DNA from: Stramenopiles sp. TOSAG23-2 | Taxonomy: Eukaryota > Sar | Length of the DNA stretch: 52,144 bases | Reading direction: 5' to 3' | NCBI GenBank assembly: GCA_900128395.1 | Contig: LT649258.1 | Location: forward strand, 4,166 to 56,309 | In this document: piece after piece, positions 50,901 to 52,144 of the stretch | Position numbering within the stretch: position 1 is the stretch's first letter | How the letters are laid out: every line of letters begins with the position of its first letter | The notes under the pieces: generated by a model | Told to the model about the DNA's origin: nothing | Databases searched by the model: none | The model's input: only the letters and a program-made list of their open reading frames with translations | Position numbers and translations under genes: made by a program

Positions 50901-51032
50901 AAGAAACCATATAATAGAGGCATGGCATCGAGTGTGATCATGAATATTGAAAAATTTCACCAGCAAAATAAAAGCAAAGCAAATCAGTTCATCTTTAAAG
51001 CCATTAAAGATAGAGATAGGAGTAACATGTAA
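47943..51032 (+). CDS. Cyclic-nucleotide-domain-like protein with a degenerate receiver domain
   Basis: ATG at 47943; 1029 residues. Residues about 35-190 and 200-390 look like two cNMP-binding-type beta-rolls (FHPFRAQDKLKILQYVNLIQ, YIYIVKGTIKATVEKE; then ELFFVYRGEVQLKKEG, LAVLGPSHIGGVVEIV), each interrupted by an Asn/Gln insertion; the phosphate-binding cassette is not clearly intact. Next is a helical, TPR-like part (about 450-600; RAGEALMRAGEYSMALSIFR). A Ser/Asn-rich disordered stretch follows, then a C-terminal receiver-like domain from about 848: VLLIEPNEKNARLFGYLLAT, FTAIIVAVEVHDISW where the phosphoacceptor Asp is absent, and GGNGFYKKPYNRGM with the conserved Lys-Pro. It is thus probably a non-phosphorylated pseudo-receiver. 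Domain calls rest on patterns and are moderate. Confidence 0.72.
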   Translation: MNNHATLSQAFDEYANYEITDEDLAIKIEENHSPFFHPFRAQDKLKILQYVNLIQFAPNELISNNLFNENAKITEGGNDSEDSNNNRVDESDTDNSNNNNTKKNVDIYDYIYIVKGTIKATVEKESNFKIKTLGKIGKTEDIGRLRVNVEMQYGILNNINVYASTAGCVAIVLSYKEYIRFAENAQHVENSNRLGPAELSRRMQLLRKNPLTNTWDNRKLAKVSNALKEIKLEAFQTYQQENSFCKELFFVYRGEVQLKKEGNFQSSHSGTNVGGGGNQYQPQTQQKKHQQQSSPQYSQQQQQQQQLNTRRSTTLAVLGPSHIGGVVEIVQLHETGAAVYRSTILAGVSGATILTLSSYMANILLFSNEREWNILYSLRRRRLLWDTMRMNQQSRHTDISLTLNNSHMMINFGYVLTEGVIAHLESGTAVKTVGMLQEKSNNNNNNNNNNSMQKIQDTDYYLTVQHARERRRAGEALMRAGEYSMALSIFRIANEMFHASIPLLSKTNGIIKEETALNLKQGFERLGKMCLAFAALAAFAVRYKLTIEAITNCGLNFCRRSYNKATKEFIKAHEEWKIFLRLYGNSNELKQYVELNHHYKTMKPMANGLINEMAKMTRKAMHTEQRRGSDSSSKINNNNGALSRRGSSNPEAIDLDLIDNQMEGTMHVPSPPKANSGRNSSTNSPRHNHTNFSMIQKRSDSRSRKSSTKPNNGLVLKANNKIVVRSHPDAVHTDHHHMINPTYHNPYRYPLVEDDMKLSKYKNNELVKISKRNASVQNILKKRSNKRDIRKSPNNNRDCVGHTSFPLTNSNNNMNNNYHESKMNENHNGETKIASPPVQPPMRQPIFKINVLLIEPNEKNARLFGYLLATQARRYGISCNFTHVRGGRKGLQLSGNTSEMYSYSATPATIGRDADASYMLKKITTKFTAIIVAVEVHDISWRSVVEKIRMNNSRTIIYTVANCSGEQEEETSFVKTTCKYGGNGFYKKPYNRGMASSVIMNIEKFHQQNKSKANQFIFKAIKDRDRSNM

Positions 51033-51170
51033 GAGCATTTAAAAATTTTCGCCATCTTTAATGTAGATAACTCTAAATGTTTATATTTTTTTATTATTTT
51101 ATTAAATTTTATTATATTATCTTTAAAGCCATTAAAGATAGAGATAGGAGTAACATGTAAGAGCATTTAA
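50991..51170. repeat. Spaced 52-bp direct repeat over a stop codon
   Basis: atctttaaagccattaaaga occurs at 50991 and 51119; about 52 bp match, including the last codons and stop of the preceding gene, with 76 bp between. Confidence 0.92.
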
Positions 51171-51684
51171 TATTACGGAGCGCACTAGCACTAGCACTTT
51201 TGTACTTTGTAATCCCGTGTAAACATATATGTATTTACGAATATCGTATAAATTATATTTTTTTAGATTTTATAAAAATAACAAGAGACCCGCGGGCTTT
51301 TTTTTTTGTTTTAAAAGTATTAAGTTTTAGTAAGAAGTGAGTGTTTTAATACCGAAGGTTTGTATTTTAATTACTCTCTCTCTCGAGGTAGTAAAAAAAA
51401 TATATGATACAGAGTGTTTGACATAATTTTATTTAAAAGAAATAGAGCTACCTGTGTACCTGTGTGTATACAATACACAATGCTTTTACGGATCAAATAT
51501 GAATATTGTTTGATTTGTTATTGTTTTCGTTTTTTTTATTATCAAATTATTAATACTTTTTTATTTTCAATTTTTCTTTTTTGTAAATTCTTACATTTTT
51601 TTCAGACGGTATATATTAAACCGAAGAAACAAAGTTGCTTCGCCTGCCATCTGTGATCTAATAATTTTTAAAATGTTAAATACT
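51171..51684. other. Intergenic, convergent gene ends
   Basis: No gene seen. CT run at about 51374-51384; T-rich stretches toward 51600. Confidence 0.5.
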
Positions 51685-52041
51685 TTAATTATTTTGTTCA
51701 TCAACAATTGGTAGTACTTGTGTCATTTTTGTTTTTTTTGTTTCGGGTTTTTCTTCAACACTTTTCTCATTTTCTTTTCCTTTGTCGTTGCTTTTATGTT
51801 CAGTGTCCCCACCATTTTTTTCGGCAGTTTTGCATTCCTCTATTTGATGTATGAAGCTCTCTTTCATTAAAAACAATATTGCAGCTATAAAAATCACTAC
51901 AGCCTCCCATTCTTTTTCATCCACGTCGTTAATGGACATTTCATCTTTTAAATCCTTTTCCCTCTCTTCCTCCGTCATTTCCTCCCATTCTTTTTCATCC
52001 ACGTCGTTAATGGACATTTCATCTTTTAAAACCCTACTCAT
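51685..52041 (-). CDS. Small acidic single-pass membrane protein
   Basis: ATG at 52041; 118 residues. The N-terminal part contains a 26-residue direct repeat (LKDEMSINDVDEKEWE twice, 78 bp apart), then one membrane helix (AVVIFIAAILFLMKESF) and a highly charged Lys/Glu/Asn tail. No family recognised. The repeat is in frame; if it is an artefact like others in this window the protein would be about 92 residues. Acidic helical segments on both sides of one helix are seen in small tail-anchored or ER proteins, but nothing specific can be said. Confidence 0.6.
   Translation of the reverse strand: MSRVLKDEMSINDVDEKEWEEMTEEEREKDLKDEMSINDVDEKEWEAVVIFIAAILFLMKESFIHQIEECKTAEKNGGDTEHKSNDKGKENEKSVEEKPETKKTKMTQVLPIVDEQNN
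51903..52030. repeat. 78-bp-period in-frame duplication
   Basis: cctcccattctttttcatcc recurs at 51903 and 51981; about 50 bp of identity, separated by unique bases, keeping frame. Confidence 0.92.
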
Positions 52042-52144
52042 CTTTTAGAAATAACGTGATTAGATGTTCGTATATCCGTTCATGTGATGCACGCGAATAA
52101 TTTTTCACCCAGTCTTAATCATCTTTGACAGAATAAAGGGCATT

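Overview
The window looks like AT-rich nuclear DNA from a unicellular, probably flagellated, eukaryote. It has spliceosomal introns with GTAAGT/GTATGT-type donors (two well supported, 80 and 111 nt), all three standard stop codons, Asn/Gln/Ser homopolymer runs inside proteins, and typical eukaryotic genes: MAP kinase, tubulin-tyrosine-ligase-like, QTRT1, katanin p80, prefoldin 5, TBC Rab-GAP, LYR protein and Pkr1. The PH-plus-MAPK architecture would suit a stramenopile, but I cannot fix the lineage. No rRNA, tRNA or CRISPR array was seen.

Layout. 1-9 kb: a partial Q/P-rich protein (+), a PH-MAPK (-) that overlaps it tail to tail, a TTL-like protein (-) and QTRT1 (+) that overlap head to head without ATG starts, and an SVOP-like MFS transporter (-). 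9.6-10.9 kb: a 1.2-kb element with nearly perfect 273-bp inverted arms. 11-17 kb: katanin p80 (+), then three closely spaced minus-strand genes (coiled coil, LYR protein, Pkr1-like). 17-26 kb: accessory DNA with hairpin elements, a large ankyrin gene, a foldback element, a Ty3/gypsy-like integrase fragment and a mucin-like surface protein. 25-32 kb: a GT32 glycosyltransferase, an IQ-motif multipass membrane protein and a spliced 968-residue coiled-coil protein. 32-37 kb: ankyrin pseudogenes in inverted orientation, a single-pass membrane protein and an F-box-like ankyrin gene. 37-52 kb: prefoldin 5, a secreted acidic repeat/coiled-coil protein, an Asp/Glu-racemase-family protein, a TBC1D13-like Rab-GAP, a cNMP/pseudo-receiver protein and a small membrane protein.

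The most striking large-scale feature is more than twenty local direct duplications (8 to about 330 bp, mostly exact and back to back). Several cut through conserved genes, and removing one copy restores the reading frame (racemase, ankyrin, acidic repeat protein). Two other conserved genes carry a one-base frameshift in a homopolymer. Either this genome tolerates very frequent tandem duplication, or the assembly has concatenated overlaps and alleles. Read mapping decides this and should come before any claim about pseudogenes.

Functional links are modest. Katanin p80 and the TTL-like enzyme both act on microtubules. The three ankyrin loci share nearly identical modules and look like one locally expanding family. 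The most unusual single protein is the 1029-residue cNMP-like plus degenerate receiver protein at 47943-51032.
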